From positions 2,976,001 to 3,040,000 of the forward strand of contig NW_020825312.1 of the NCBI RefSeq assembly GCF_003286085.1: a stretch of DNA of 64,000 nt, given 5' to 3'. The translations under genes and the position numbers were made by a program. Source of the DNA: Drosophila persimilis (taxonomy: Eukaryota; Arthropoda; Insecta; Diptera; Drosophilidae). Below, piece after piece: positions 15,164 to 33,380 of this stretch; within the stretch, counting starts at the first letter, position 1; each line of letters begins with the position of its first letter. The notes below the pieces were generated by a model. That model was not told the origin of the DNA and ran no database searches. It saw nothing but the letters and a program-made list of their open reading frames with translations.

Positions 15164-15382
15164 TTATAACATTTCATTTGTATACTGACGAAAGTGTGCG
15201 TCACGAATCTGTAGTCTGTAGTCTGTGGTCTTAAATGCAAAATAGATCTGACATAATTTTTGGCAAGTCAATAGTCCAGCAAACACCAATAGTAAAATCG
15301 TATCGAGAATCGGCAGTATCTGTTTTTCTTCGAAACTGGTAGAAACCGAATCATCTGTCTTTATCACGGAACTAAATACCAT
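15164..15382 (-). CDS. Possible small membrane protein, 72 residues
   Basis: An ATG-initiated frame coding 72 residues with one clear hydrophobic segment (ILPILDTILLLVFAGLLTC), flanked by a Ser/Thr/Glu-rich N-terminus and a basic C-terminal part with FRQYTNEML at the end. I recognise no family. It points away from another short frame that starts 158 bases to the right, so the pair could share a promoter. Chance occurrence in AT-rich spacer is a real alternative. Confidence 0.28.
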   Translation of the reverse strand: MVFSSVIKTDDSVSTSFEEKQILPILDTILLLVFAGLLTCQKLCQIYFAFKTTDYRLQIRDAHFRQYTNEML

Positions 15383-15539
15383 GTGGAGCAGTCGAGCGTC
15401 ATCATGTGGAGTGCTCCCCTCCGAACTGGAGTGGGCTTCGAGTTCGTGTTCTTGGCGATCGAGTCGAGCGTAAAGTCAACATAGAAATTTATGTAAACGA
15501 AGTGGTTGGCGACAGGCAGCATTGGCAGCATTTGGCAGC

Positions 15540-15788
15540 ATGCCTCATAATTGTTCGTTTTGTGAATTATGTAAAAGGCAGCAGCAGCATGGAAAGAAGA
15601 AAGATACAGATACCTATAGCCGTTGGTATAGAGAGGCGAAACAGTTAACTGATCAGAAATTATCACATGGCGACGTAAAAGTTTTTATCGGACGATTATC
15701 GCTGGACGCGATCTCCGAATTCGGGAATTCCAATTCCAAAAAAATCAGCATGACTAAACAGACAGAAGAGCTCAAGCAGGTTTTTTGA
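15540..15788 (+). CDS. Possible small Cys-containing protein, 82 residues
   Basis: ATG at 15540 opens 82 codons beginning MPHNCSFCELCKR and continuing through DTYSRWYREAKQL and GDVKVFIGRLSLD. The Cys spacing (C-x2-C-x2-C) with later His could bind metal, but no known zinc-finger consensus is completed. The reading ends in a T-rich stretch directly after CAG|gttttt, so the last codons might instead be a splice donor. Codon choice is more coding-like than the neighbouring spacer. Function unknown. Confidence 0.3.
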   Translation: MPHNCSFCELCKRQQQHGKKKDTDTYSRWYREAKQLTDQKLSHGDVKVFIGRLSLDAISEFGNSNSKKISMTKQTEELKQVF

Positions 15789-16118
15789 TATTGTTGTTTG
15801 TTGTTTGGATTTTGGTTTTTTATTTTCATATACAATTTCTTTATATTTTGCATCGCATTTGTATGCTTTCTTTTTGTTTGGAGACCACATTTCTGTGGGG
15901 TTTTGTTTTTCATTTGGAGCTGTCACTTCAGCCACTTAAAACTAAAAAAAAAATAAATATAGATGTTTAAATAGTTAAAACTAAGAACAATGTACAAATT
16001 TTGATGGAGACATTAGCCAATTGAACGAGTATTTAGACATATATCACACGATTAGAGAATTTTTTCAAATAAAGCTATAAAGATTCAGTCGAAGGAGGCA
16101 CGGCTAGACGTACTGATC

Positions 16119-17048
16119 CTAAATGAGATTGTCATCACTATACAGATGCTGGTGGTGCTGTTGCTGATGCTGTTGCTGTTGCTGGTGCGGCTGCTGTGGC
16201 CGGACGTAGTGCTGAGTCGAGTGGACCCGCTGTGGTGCATGGGGTGATAGACCTCCAGTTTTGCTCTCAATCCAGTCCAAATAGTGTGTGACTCTGGTGA
16301 AGCCTCCGGGAATGTTGGTCTCGCAGCCATCGGCTGGCCCAAAGCTGGTGATGCCCACGACGACCTGGGTGTTCTTGAGCACCAGAGGGCCGCCGGAGTC
16401 GCCCGTGCACACTGTCTCGTCTTTCAGGCCCTTGGCACACATCACACCAGACGTAACCACATCGTATTCCTGTGCGCACTCCTCGTTCGAGATCACTTTG
16501 AGCTCGGTGTACTGCATGGAGTCCGAGTTGGACATCTCCACCATGGCGCCCCATCCGCTGGCCACCACGCTCATGCCCGTGTACTGGTCGTGCCGCTGTC
16601 TGCTGGGCAACGAGGCTGCCTGGATGCGCGAGGTGAAGGCCACATCCATTGGCAGCTTGACCAGGGCGATGTCATTTGCAGCCGTCTCCGGATTGAATTG
16701 CTCGTGGACAATGAACTTGTTTGAACGGATCACCAGTCCTCCCAACTGTTCCGTGTCCTCGACGCTCTTTGTGCCCAGGTACACGTCGTAGTGGGTCACT
16801 CCCATGGTGCAGTGGCCGGCAGTGAGTATCCAGCGCCTGTCCAGCAATGTGCCGCCGCACAGGATGCGCTTGCGCCACAGCTGCTTTCCTATCAGCATCA
16901 CTTGGTAGGGGAACTTTTCGATCTTTCCGAACTTCGACTGGCCGATGGCATAGCCCGTGCTGGGGGCTGGCTCCCACATGAGGAGCAGGACCAGGCCGAG
17001 GCCCAGTACGGTGTGGGGACGGAGCAGAGGCATTGTTTTGGCCGCCAT
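16119..17048 (-). CDS. Secreted chymotrypsin-like serine protease (S1 family)
   Basis: Single exon, 309 residues. The signal peptide is at about residues 1-34 (hydrophobic core VLGLGLVLLLMW). The catalytic triad is intact: His79 in LTAGHC, Asp126 in NDIALVKL and Ser218 in CTGDSGGP. The specificity position (chymotrypsin 189) is Thr212, so it is not trypsin-like. The glycines corresponding to 216 and 226 leave the pocket open, which suggests hydrophobic or mixed P1 preference. A normal R-IVGG activation site is absent. The sequence before FPYQVML is STGYA-IGQSKFG, so signal peptidase could expose the mature N-terminal Ile itself. A Gln/His-rich tail of about 45 residues follows the last helix. 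ATG 17048 is chosen because it opens directly into the signal peptide, though ATG 17033 is possible. A TATA box lies at 17211-17218. Confidence 0.88.
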   Translation of the reverse strand: MAAKTMPLLRPHTVLGLGLVLLLMWEPAPSTGYAIGQSKFGKIEKFPYQVMLIGKQLWRKRILCGGTLLDRRWILTAGHCTMGVTHYDVYLGTKSVEDTEQLGGLVIRSNKFIVHEQFNPETAANDIALVKLPMDVAFTSRIQAASLPSRQRHDQYTGMSVVASGWGAMVEMSNSDSMQYTELKVISNEECAQEYDVVTSGVMCAKGLKDETVCTGDSGGPLVLKNTQVVVGITSFGPADGCETNIPGGFTRVTHYLDWIESKTGGLSPHAPQRVHSTQHYVRPQQPHQQQQQHQQQHHQHLYSDDNLI

Positions 17049-17210
17049 GTCGCTTCGTCTGTCTGTTGCACTTGTCACTGATCTTTCGTCTAATTGTTTT
17101 TGGAACCGCAATAATCGAATTTTGTCACTTGCTTGGTTGTGCTTCCGTTGTATATCTGCGCGCTTTGGACGTTCGCTTCAATCTAAATCCGTTCTGACGG
17201 AGTCGTGATA

Positions 17211-17218
17211 TTTTATAC
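17211..17218 (-). promoter_or_regulatory. TATA box of the serine protease
   Basis: TATAAAAT on the minus strand, about 165 bases upstream of the start codon, in keeping with a regulated, tissue-specific protease gene. Confidence 0.55.
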
Positions 17219-20200
17219 GTCGTCGCTCAGCGAAATAATTTTGCCGGTTTTCTGCTGTCTGGTCCCAGTCCAGTCGTGTCTCCCCGGCACTCTCATACGT
17301 ATCTCCGCCTCTGTCGCTCCGAGTGTCGCTCGCTGAAGCCACTCTCTTCTGCGTTGCCTGGGAGACTCTTCTTCGGTAGCTTGTTATTATGACAGCCAAC
17401 AGGTCGTAAAATCTCGTTTAAGGCGAACACTTTGTGTATAAATATGTACATACATATGTATTTATTTATATATATGCATATGTATCTGATACTATGCCAA
17501 TGCTAGCTGTGAGCGCGCGAAAGCAAAGTTCAAATTTCGAACTGCCAGCCTCCCCCCCGAAATAATGGGAAACGGAAGTGAAATTGGGTTGCTCCGATTT
17601 CGTTCAGTCCCGAAATATCGCACAAATCTGCTCTTTGCACTTTGAAGATTTCGTCACTTGCAGATCTGCGATCTGCGAAGGATTCCACGAAAAGAGAGCT
17701 TAAAATTATGAAATGGAAAGAGAAAATGTGAACCAAAGCGACAGACAATAGAACAGGTATTCCAGCTGAGCGGAGACTAGAGACCTAGGCTCTGGTCCAG
17801 ACCCCGACCCAGACCCAGCCCCAGCCCCAGCCCCTGCCGGAGAAGTGAATTGGGGTGACAAATACGATTTTAATTATGTATAAACAATTTTGGAATTCTG
17901 ATTAAAAGACTAGTTTTGTTTGTCTTTTTCCTCTGGTCTGTTCTTTTCTGCTCGTTCTATTCGATTCGGTTTTATTCTGTTCAGTTGAAAATGTTTCATT
18001 CAAATGAAAAGGTGGAATTTTTTTGAAAGTTGCTTTTGCGCATCTTTATTGCATATTCGTCTTCTCACATACATTTTCGGGGCGGCGCGGCCTGTAAACA
18101 ACGGGGACTCCAGATAGGTTTTTTTTGTGTGTTTTTTCTTTGATTCACTGGCGCCATTAGAATTTGTATTAATAAGTTATTCATTTACGCCTCAAAGTCC
18201 AAAAATGCTGCTAATTTCCAGCGAAACTTTCGGGCGAATTTAAGTCGAACTGTGATGAATCAAGATTCGTTGTCTGTTTATTATAAACATTTTATTATGT
18301 AGATTACGTTCCCGTTCGGAATAACAACAATGCTGACTCAATCAGTGTTTTTGTTTTTATCCCATTCTATGGCGTTTTCCTTCAAATTTTCCTGTTGTCT
18401 GCCGCAAACTACTCGTAAGTAGATCGCAGATCGAAAACAGATACATATTTATAATGGGAGTTAATTTGTGTGGCGCCAACTTGGAATTTTGTTGATGAAA
18501 ACATTGTCGATTGTCGATCGCATTAACTTTATTTACCAATTAGCAGTCGACTTGTAAGAATCTCTGACGAAACGGCTTTGTTTTCGACCGAGCTCCGAGC
18601 AGGGATGTGCGCAAAAGTTCTCAAGGCAGGTCCACATGCTGTAGTGTAGACCTTGGTTGATAGAGCATCCCGGATTCGCAGGTTTCATTAAAGAAGAAAA
18701 TTGATCGGAATGTTTACATTGCCAATTCGCAGGTGCAAATTTATAAATACCAAACAATAATAAAATTAATTGGACATAAAGGTGCGAAAATTCATTATAC
18801 AATACAGCTTTGAACGTGTACTTTTTGCGGGCCCGTCCCTGAAAATCCCGGCAGTAGCACGTGTCTGCGCCACCACGAACACGAGCACGAGTATACATAT
18901 ATATACATACATATATAGCTTCCCGTTCTGGGTGGTGTCTCTCGATTATTCCGGCGGATTGGGCTATCTAATCTTCCAATTAGTTTTCAGCACATCATCA
19001 AAGTTTATTGAACAGGTTCACATCCATCAAAATTGTTCCATAAAAATTAGCTTTTCAGCTTTTCGAACCAATTTAAGTTTTAGTGGCCAAACTGAATGCA
19101 TATTTCATTTTTCAGCGATTGCTACGTTTATGTGAGTATTACTGCAAGAACCGGCAAGATTTATTCGAAATCAAATCTGAATTTATCGATCGGGAATACG
19201 ATATGTTAATTAATGCAAATCAGCTCTCGGGAACACCCGAAAATCGTTGTTTTTGTCGACAAAGTTCAGCGGCTTGGGGCTCTGGCGCCATGAATGTTGC
19301 TTACCTTGCACGAGAAAGTAGCTGACCTTGACGGTATTCGGAGTATTCGGTGTATTCGGAGACTGCTCTGCTAGAAAGCGGATGGGAGGCTGTAGTGGCA
19401 GTGGAGGCGGGACACCTACATATCTAATTGGACGGACGGAGGGTGCATTGACCAAGTGTTTGGGTATCGGAACGGGCATAACAAATCGTTCATTGACGTC
19501 AGCCCAACACCATTTATTTTGCACGGGTCTTACAATTCAATTTAATTAATGTTCCAGCGAATGAGCATTTAATATGCAACGGCGTAGAACCAGTAGTCGC
19601 CCCACAACTTTTCGCCGGCAGTAAAAGTTTCTTTCCCCTGCCCTGCCCTGCCCTGCCCTGCCCTGCCCCCATTTTGGAGAGTGGCTGGCAGGCGACAGGC
19701 GGGATCTCTAGTCTTAGCTTCTTAAGTGGCATAGGCAAACTAGATCCGGTTGGACTTCATTTTATGCTGAAGACCTAACAGAAAACAGAATTGGCCGGAC
19801 CGAAGATGAAAAGAAAGAAGAAAGAGAAGCTGGGAAGCCAAGAAACAAGTTGTCGAAGAAATTTATGGCGATGGGAATTCCCAAAAAAACAAAATACTGG
19901 GCCAAATCGGCGCCGGCACACAATAACAAATTCCCATGACGTTGTGTAGCAAACAAATTTTACTGACATTCATCAAAAGCATTTATCATTAGCCAAGAAA
20001 GAAAGATGATCGCTTGATCGCTTGAACGCTTGGTCGCCGTTAGCCAAATGCAAAGAAACCCATTGGCGCCAGTTATCCAGACGGGGTCGGATCGCAAGTA
20101 TAATAAACCTCATAGTATCTGTATCTGTATATAGGAGGGTATAGTAGTTCCCGGTGCAGTTCCGCCGCCACCATCGGGTTTCCCAAAAAAACAAAAAACA

Positions 20201-22298
20201 AAAAACAAAAACATACGTGCTAAGAGCCTATCAAAACTTTAAGAAAGTCGTCAAAACAAACCGTTTAAATGAATTTCCGATGCTGCGAATCTCATTTCCA
20301 ATTCGCATAATACGTCAAGTTGTCAAATTAAATTTGCATGGCATTAATATTCAGCCAAATGAAGCGCAGCTGAAGCCGCCCATAAAACTTGATATGTTTT
20401 GCCAACACATAAAGAATTGATGGAGCTGGAAAACCGCATTTCAAACTCAAACTCAAATTCCACCTCAAACAATGCTACCCCCAAAAGAAGTTCTAGGTTT
20501 AGTGGTAATTCTAGGAATTCTGGAACTTAGGAATTTTTGTTTAAGCATTGAATATGTGAATTATGTTGTCGGGGACGACGAGCGGCATATTGGCGCCGAA
20601 ATAATTAATTATAAATTGACTGTCTCGACATTAATAACCCATTTGGCATTTGCATATAAATTAGAACATTCGAAAACAACAGCCTCCACAACACACTTGC
20701 CAATACCACAGAGACGTATAACTAAACCAGTGTGATGCCAACTTAATACGGCGCGACTACCGCATACCCCTTGATCACAGGAGGTACATATGTACATATA
20801 TACATGGATAGATCCTGAAGCCTAAACCAATATTTGCAACAACATAATATCCAGTTCTGTTTCATAAATTCCCAGATACAAGGCAGGGTATCACATTTTA
20901 ATCTTAGCTTCTTAGCAGAGCTAAAGACATACAAGGTATGATATGGCATAACTATTGTTTGAACAAAAGAAACCTGATGCTGAGGTAATATAATTTGAAA
21001 CTACCTTTTCGGAAAACAAATCATAAGTGGGCAAGGCAATCATCGTATACTTAGTCAAGACAAACATGAACATCAGCACGCGCACCAGGCTTTAGGCTTA
21101 CGACTTGACGTCACATGGGGCTTTCTTCCATCGCATGATTCACAGCACCGTTCCTTACTGCGGTTCTCCATCTAAGCCGAATTATTACCTGATCTAAACA
21201 TAGCTGAAACGTCACTGTTTGTTTGTATAAATTAATACCAATATTTTTAAAACGATGAATAAAGCATTGACTGTCTGTGGACTGGACTTTCTCAACTTAC
21301 CGCGTGCTCATTGTGACAATGCAAATAACAATATCACTTATGCGGTGCCGTCGAACTCGGGTTAAAGTTAATAAGACCATTCCGTACAAATTCCGATTTC
21401 TGGACTTGTAAGGTATTCGGGAATGCAATTAATGTGTAAAACCCGTAAATAAACATTTTGTGTTAAGTACAATTATTTGAATATGTATCTTTCCTTCCAT
21501 AATTTAAAGCATCCTAAATCAGACATGTGCATGGAAAATACAATTATTTATAACAGATGCAAATTGTGAGCGCCACCGAGTGATTTTGAGCGGCTGATTA
21601 CAATTACCATTTAATATATTTCCTTAAATCGAAATAATTAAGTGAACTTCAAAACCAGTTGGGTGACTTCTTGAAATTTCAAATAAATATTTCCTGAGTT
21701 TGAATATCGCGCCTAAAATGTCATAGCACAAAGAATCCGAACAAAAGCTTGCGTTTCGTGGGAATGGCAAAACTTGACATTCACAGCAGCGCGTAGGACG
21801 TCTATCAATATTTCGTAGTAAAATCAAGCTAGATTGAATAAAGAAGTTAAAACATTGTTAAATAGGGCTACACAACCTTTTATTTTTATACTCGATAATC
21901 AACCAATCGAGTGACACCTTAAGGAAAAAATATATAAAACAAACCCTGAAACAACCAAATCTAGAATTCCCGCTGCCCACTGTATTCAATTTGTTCCCGT
22001 ATTTTAGTTTGAAAAAGCACTGGTATCGACAGATATTGAGCAGTATAGTTTCCAATCCTTGACGGAGAACGATTAGCCCATTTTAAACCAAGGGGGTATT
22101 TTAATATTCCACCGAAAATAATGAAAATTGATTCTTTTTAGCGCAGTTCAGGTGAAAGATATCGATTTTTTTTTTAAATTCAAATGAAAGATGCCATATA
22201 TCTACAAGAAGTATTTGCAATCGTTAATATTTTTTGGCATTTACCTCAAGTCGTTTAACTGTTTAAATAAAGGGGGCTTAAGAGGGCTAATCGTTTCC
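17219..22298. other. Spacer of about 5 kb between the protease and thoc6
   Basis: No gene recognised. Contents include T-rich and A-rich runs, a CCCTG pentamer array near 19637-19668, a small TATTCGG-type repeat near 19330-19360, and scattered TATA/CATA repeats. The open frames (longest about 120 codons, 18533-18898 minus and 18770-19135 plus) have no domain or codon bias. Confidence 0.5.
19637..19668. repeat. CCCTG pentanucleotide array, about six units
   Basis: Near-perfect tandem copies of CCCTG, strongly C-rich on the plus strand and G-rich on the minus strand. Confidence 0.85.
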
Positions 22299-22306
22299 TA
22301 TCGATA
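22299..22306. promoter_or_regulatory. DRE (DREF site) TATCGATA upstream of thoc6
   Basis: A perfect TATCGATA about 70 bases before the thoc6 start codon, with another ATCGAT near 22160. This spacing is typical of DREF-dependent housekeeping promoters in Drosophila. Confidence 0.6.
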
Positions 22307-22374
22307 TACTCAACAAATAAACAGAAGCCGGCAAAAATATAAAAAAACAATATCCTGCATTTTAATCCACAAAA

Positions 22375-23487
22375 ATGAAGGAAACCGATCTGAAACGAGC
22401 GTACAACAATGTGCTGGCTCAGGCTTTATCTTCGTCACAGCAGTACCTGTTTTCGGGCAATCTTTTCGGTGATATATTTGTACTCAGGTAAAATTTGTGT
22501 GGCACATTGTATCCATCATATCATTGACACTCCTTTTGCAGATTGAAAGAACTGGAAAAGGGCACAGAGGAGCCCCCAGGCAAGCTCAAAATCTTTCCGC
22601 AACGTAGTGCTGTGGAAATCAATTGCCTAGCCTTTCGACGAGACTTTCTGATAGTCGGGACCGTCGGTGTCGTCTATGGGTTGCAGTGGAACGAAGATGA
22701 CGAAAAGTTGAGTACAAACCGCTTATGGGAGGTTAAAATACCGATGCAAGCAGATGCCGTGGAAGTGCCGGACGTGAATTCGTTGTGGTTGAGCGCAGAC
22801 ACCGACACCCTGTTCGCTGGTTGTGGAGATGGAATAATTTATCAAATAAGTCTCGAAGATGGACGAGTGGAGCGCGACTATCGGGGGCACACAGACTATG
22901 TGCACTCTGTGGTTGGCAACTCGAACGGACAAATCTTCTCGGGGGCAGAGGATGGGACAGTACGAGTCTGGACTACAAAGCAAAAGGAACAAACGTCAAT
23001 GATAGAGCCGTATACAACACCAAAGCTGCATCGCCCCGATTGGGGAAAATGGATCGGTTCTGTTGCGGTCAATGACGACTGGTTGCTGTGTGGCGGAGGT
23101 CCACGAGCATCGATCTTCCACTTGCGGTCCTTGGAGTCCACCTGCGTTTTGGACTTTCCTGGAGGTGTGCATGTGTGCGACTTTGTGGATGACGGTGTGT
23201 TCATCGGCGGCGAACACAATCATGTGCAATCGTACACCTTGAATGGAGCGCTGCAGGCAAATATTCCGGTGGAGCACACTGCATGTTATTCTATAGTGTG
23301 GCAAACGTCACCGATCAAGATTATGTCCATTGCTGGATTCAGCAATAGGCTGCATATCCTGAAAGATTTTCGTTTTCTAGACAGCAAAATCGACTTGTAT
23401 GGCAATGTGGAAGGAGAGGACGACGCAGCGGAAGGCGACGAAGAGGAGTTAGAGGAGATCGAATCATTCAAATGTTCAGCTGCGTAA
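22375..23487 (+). CDS. thoc6: THO complex subunit 6, WD-repeat protein
   Basis: Peripheral WD40 subunit of the THO/TREX complex, which couples transcription to nuclear mRNA export. Exons 22375-22487 and 22542-23487 give 352 residues. The first exon encodes KETDLKRAYNNVLAQAL and a first strand with YLFSGNLFGDIFVLR, characteristic of THOC6. The clearest WD repeat is GHTDYVHSVVGNSNGQIFSG followed by EDGTVRVW, and weaker repeats complete the propeller. A run of acidic residues (EGEDDAAEGDEEELEE) closes the protein. The intron falls after the CTC AG of the Leu-Arg junction. It converges with Est-5A: the two stop codons are about 140 bases apart, so the transcripts probably overlap or share their terminal region. 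Confidence 0.9.
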
Positions 23488-23625
23488 TAATTTAATAATT
23501 ATACGATTATATGAAAATGACCAGCTTAAGCGATTTATTTTTATTTCGAAGGGTATTCCAAAGGCTTAAAATCAAGATTTTGAAAACGGTAGCCTGCTCG
23601 TCTACTAAATGAAGATTAAACATCT

Positions 23626-25384
<1,759 letters not shown>

Positions 25385-26797
25385 GTCGCATTGTGCCTGA
25401 ACAAATCGCTTAATTACCAGACTCATTCCACCAGTCATTCAAATATTTCGGGTTTAATATGTATGCCTGTAAAGTAATCGGCATTTCGCGTATATTTGTA
25501 CGCATATTTATAAATACATATAAGTTATGAAGGAAATCCATGAAAGGTAACACGCCGAGGTTCATATACCCTGCAGCGGGACATCCAGAAAATATTTTTT
25601 TCGAGTATCTGCTAAATGCAAAACCGGATTTATAATCTGTATTTGAACAGATGGCGTTGAAAACGAATGTTTAGTAGGCCCGAGCCCGAGGCTTAACATA
25701 TGTATCTTATAGGAGAGCTATACTCGTATGATAAAGGGATACGGTTAACACATTTATTTGTAAATTATGAAGAAAATAATTGAATTCAATTAACAAAAGT
25801 GTAAACGAATACTTACAGCTGTGTTTATTGCACAATTAGTTGTCATCAAGTACCAAAAACAACATGAACAGCGGTTTCCCGCTCCATTTCCTTTCCCATG
25901 GTAAGATTTCCATCGGTAACCGATATATTTTGCTTGTTGATGCTGCCAGTAGTCCAGTCCGCTGACCAGTGGGATCATGTTTTTCCACAACCATTAGCAG
26001 TGCCAGCTGCTGTATCAATTCTACAGCTGATACAATATCAAGTCGATGTGCATTCAAGTGTAGTATCAGAATCGGCTTAAACAAAAACTAAATCAATATG
26101 GCGGAACAATTAATTCCATATGACTGAAGCGGCCGCTCTGTGACGTCTGCGGAACTGCAGACGCCTTTGGCTGTTCGATTCCCAACCCAAAGTAATCCAC
26201 GAGTAAGTGTACCCGGTACTCATAGATCACAAGGGTATATTAAGTTCGTGAACGTGTAGTAACAGCTAAAAGGCACATATAGTTCCCACAGAGCTAGATA
26301 TACAGCTATGCAGCTAGATTAGCAGGATTGTGTGGCGTCTCTGGTATTATCGCACTAAATAAGGATTGTTTCAAGCCTGTGCAGCAATAACTTTAAAGAT
26401 TTGAGAAAATAGTAACTGCACAATTATAAAAAGTGATCTTATCTACCAGATTCTCGAATCTAGTGGCGATCAAATCATCATTTCAGCCAGAATGTCTATA
26501 AAAGTCAACCCATTCTTGGTTAACTCATCCGCATCGAACTCTTTCTGTCTCTCTCTATCTTTTGATCTCACTCCCTCTGTCTCTCTCTTTTTCATATTCT
26601 TTCATGCGTTCATGTTCCTCATGTACATTAAAAGAGCGGGTCACCTCTCTTCTTCCCACCTACTGATAATCGTATTTTGACTTTGTTCATAGAAAAGCTG
26701 ATTACCGGGTATCAGTGTTCAAGGGACGGTTTGCAGTTTAAACGAGAGTCGTCCAAAATGTATTTCAAAATAAATATGTACAATTTTTAAAATTTTA
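25385..26797. other. Spacer between Est-5A and Est-5B
   Basis: AT-rich, no gene seen. It includes short stretches resembling the 'ataccctgcagcgggac' ends of INE-1-type repeats near 25570. Pyrimidine-rich CTCTCT sequence occurs at about 26545-26595. Confidence 0.4.
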
Positions 26798-28520
<1,723 letters not shown>

Positions 28521-28548
28521 CTATTTTCAGCTGTGGAAACTGTGTCGA

Positions 28549-28556
28549 CTTATATT
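28549..28556 (-). promoter_or_regulatory. TATA box of Est-5B
   Basis: AATATAAG on the minus strand about 60 bases before the start codon. A nearly parallel sequence (CAATAAAAG) occupies the same place before Est-5C, which suggests that the promoters were duplicated with the genes. Confidence 0.5.
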
Positions 28557-29296
28557 GCTTGTCGAGCAATCGGCTTATCGGCGCCTCGCCACCTGCCCAA
28601 CCAGTCTCAGGGGGATAGCTCTCGAGCGATCGATCACTGCACGCTATGTGAGATTAGGAGATTTCGCATGCTCGGCTTAGACTTTGACAAGACTCATGGG
28701 GAGCATTGAATACCCACATTTGTATATGCATATGTACATATATATGTGGATAAAGAATTAATTGCCTATCAAAATTTGCAGCAGTCAATCAGATCGATGT
28801 AAACATTCCAAACTATTTTCTACACGATTGCATAGGGTATTATGAGCTTATACAAATATTTGTAACGAAAAGAATCACACTTAGCGATCATATGTATCTT
28901 GACAGAGAGGGCCCCATCCTTCTCTCTCCCCCGCTAGCACATAAATGGAAATGTAGAAGCTTATTGGAGTACAGGGTATTCCATTGTCGAGGCTCATTAG
29001 CGTATCGTTATCTCTTGTTTTATTTTCTTGTTACGGCACCCACTCTCGCAATCGAACAGCTGAACTAATGTTTTTGAGCGTGTTATTAAATCATCTTCCG
29101 AAAGCTAGCCTTTCTTCTTTTGTTCCTCAAATTATACCACAAGTATAATCCGGGGTATCTCTCATAGAGAGAGGCTCGACTTATCGGTCTAACTGGTTTC
29201 GTTTTGAAAATATAATATTTTTTTTCGATCATTACCCAACGGGTGCGCTACACCCTATTAGGCATGTTTTATTTGTATTAATTGCACCAATTATAA
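28557..29296. other. Spacer between Est-5B and Est-5C
   Basis: About 740 bases, no gene. The part next to the Est-5B promoter contains GGCGCCTCGCCACCTG-type sequence that recurs upstream of Est-5C near 31065, evidence of shared promoter ancestry. Short 'agggtatt' motifs near 28837 and 28974 resemble INE-1 ends. Confidence 0.45.
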
Positions 29297-32189
<2,893 letters not shown>

Positions 32190-33269
32190 TTAGAACTCCA
32201 AGACTCCTGGCAGATATTTGTCGATCAGAGTCTGGTAATAAGGCCATAGAGCCTCGATGTCTGGCACTACCTCGCTTTTGGTGTACAGATCATAGCGACT
32301 GCAAAGGTGAATTTTGGATTACGATTGAAGTCAAGAGTTAAACGGAAAGAGCAGAGCTACTCACTTGAAAATCAGCACCCATTTCTTGGTCTCCTCATCC
32401 TTGGGGGCCTCCAGGTGCTTGTAGTCACCACCATTGTGCCACGGATAGAACGAATGGAAGCGAATTATGTTGCAGGCCACGTCGGGAAGCTTGGTTCTGT
32501 TGTGCTTGAGCACACTGTACATGTACTCGTCGTGGCCCCAGGACATGAGCAAGTTGTCCACGCCACAGTTGGGCTTGTAGATGCCATACTTGGTATTGTA
32601 GGCGGGATTGGCACCGTCCGGATTTCCGACAAAGCTCTCGTCCCGATAGACGATGCTGTCGCCCCAGCGGCAGCCCACAGCGAACGTGTCACCGACAACA
32701 GCCCACTGTGGCTCTCCGTAGAAGGCCATGATCTTGCCCAGATCGTGAATGAGTGCCGTCAAGTGCAGCCAGTCGTGTTGCGGAAACTCGGCGCGTGCCC
32801 GCTCGGCCGCCTGGAAGGCATGTATGATGTTTGGAAGGTCCAGGTCGGGATCGGATTCATCCACCAGATCGTTCAGTTTCTCCAGAGCTTCGCGCACCGT
32901 CATTTGAATCGTATTGAATTTCAGCCAGTGATTCCGGCGACCTGTCGAGAGGCAGGAAGCGATTATACATACTATAGATTCGGCTGAAACACACACTGAT
33001 CCGACTTACCCTTGACGAAGTCCACCGTCTGATTCAGATGCATCTGACGATAGGTTTGACGCACGCGCTCCTTCAACGGATCTGTTTCGTCCACACTGTA
33101 GTCCCGGAACTTGGAGGGATTCTTGTCGGAGAACGTGGGCTCTGGCCGCATCAGCTCCGAAGGATCCAGCAAGTGGATCTGATTCTGTGAATGACATACA
33201 ACTTCGTATAAGATATGGAACACGGTTTCCCTCGAACAGAAAAGGTTTTACCTCCGCCAGGATTCTCAT
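32190..33269 (-). CDS. Miox: myo-Inositol oxygenase
   Basis: Cytosolic di-iron enzyme that opens the ring of myo-inositol to D-glucuronate, the only known route of inositol breakdown in animals. Exons: 33269-33252 (6 codons, MRILAE), 33184-33010, 32941-32365 and 32298-32190, giving 292 residues (human MIOX 285). All six metal ligands known from the mammalian enzyme align with a constant shift of seven or eight: His105, His130-Asp131 in LIHDLGK, His201 in MSWGHDEYMY, His227 in IRFHSFYPWH and Asp261. The substrate-side sequence GEPQWAVVGDTF and the C-terminal YYQTLIDKYLPGVLEF are also typical. The first coding exon is unusually short. A TATA box at 33373-33380 lies about 105 bases before the start. 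Confidence 0.95.
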
Positions 33270-33372
33270 ATTGAAGAAATTCGAACGTTAGAGTATTAGA
33301 CCAGAAGTTAAACAGTTCCGAGCAATTGAACCGCCGAAACGCTTTTGAGTCGGTGGCCGGACAGGCCGTCCA

Positions 33373-33380
33373 TTTTTATA
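33373..33380 (-). promoter_or_regulatory. TATA box of Miox
   Basis: TATAAAAA on the minus strand, about 105 bases upstream of the start codon. Confidence 0.55.

Larger units (their letters stand above)
14394..16118. other. Spacer between Adk1 and the serine protease
   Basis: Apart from two short candidate frames near 15.2-15.8 kb, I see no gene. The stretch is AT-rich. Confidence 0.4.

Noticed and set aside
20472-20735. 87-codon plus frame starting with a hydrophobic stretch
   Set aside because: Signal-peptide-like start, but no conserved motif, no gene signals around it and AT-rich spacer composition; too weak to list.
25570-25600. 'ataccctgcagcgggac' as a transposon end
   Set aside because: Only a short resemblance to INE-1 termini; no core sequence follows, so it is not listed as an element.
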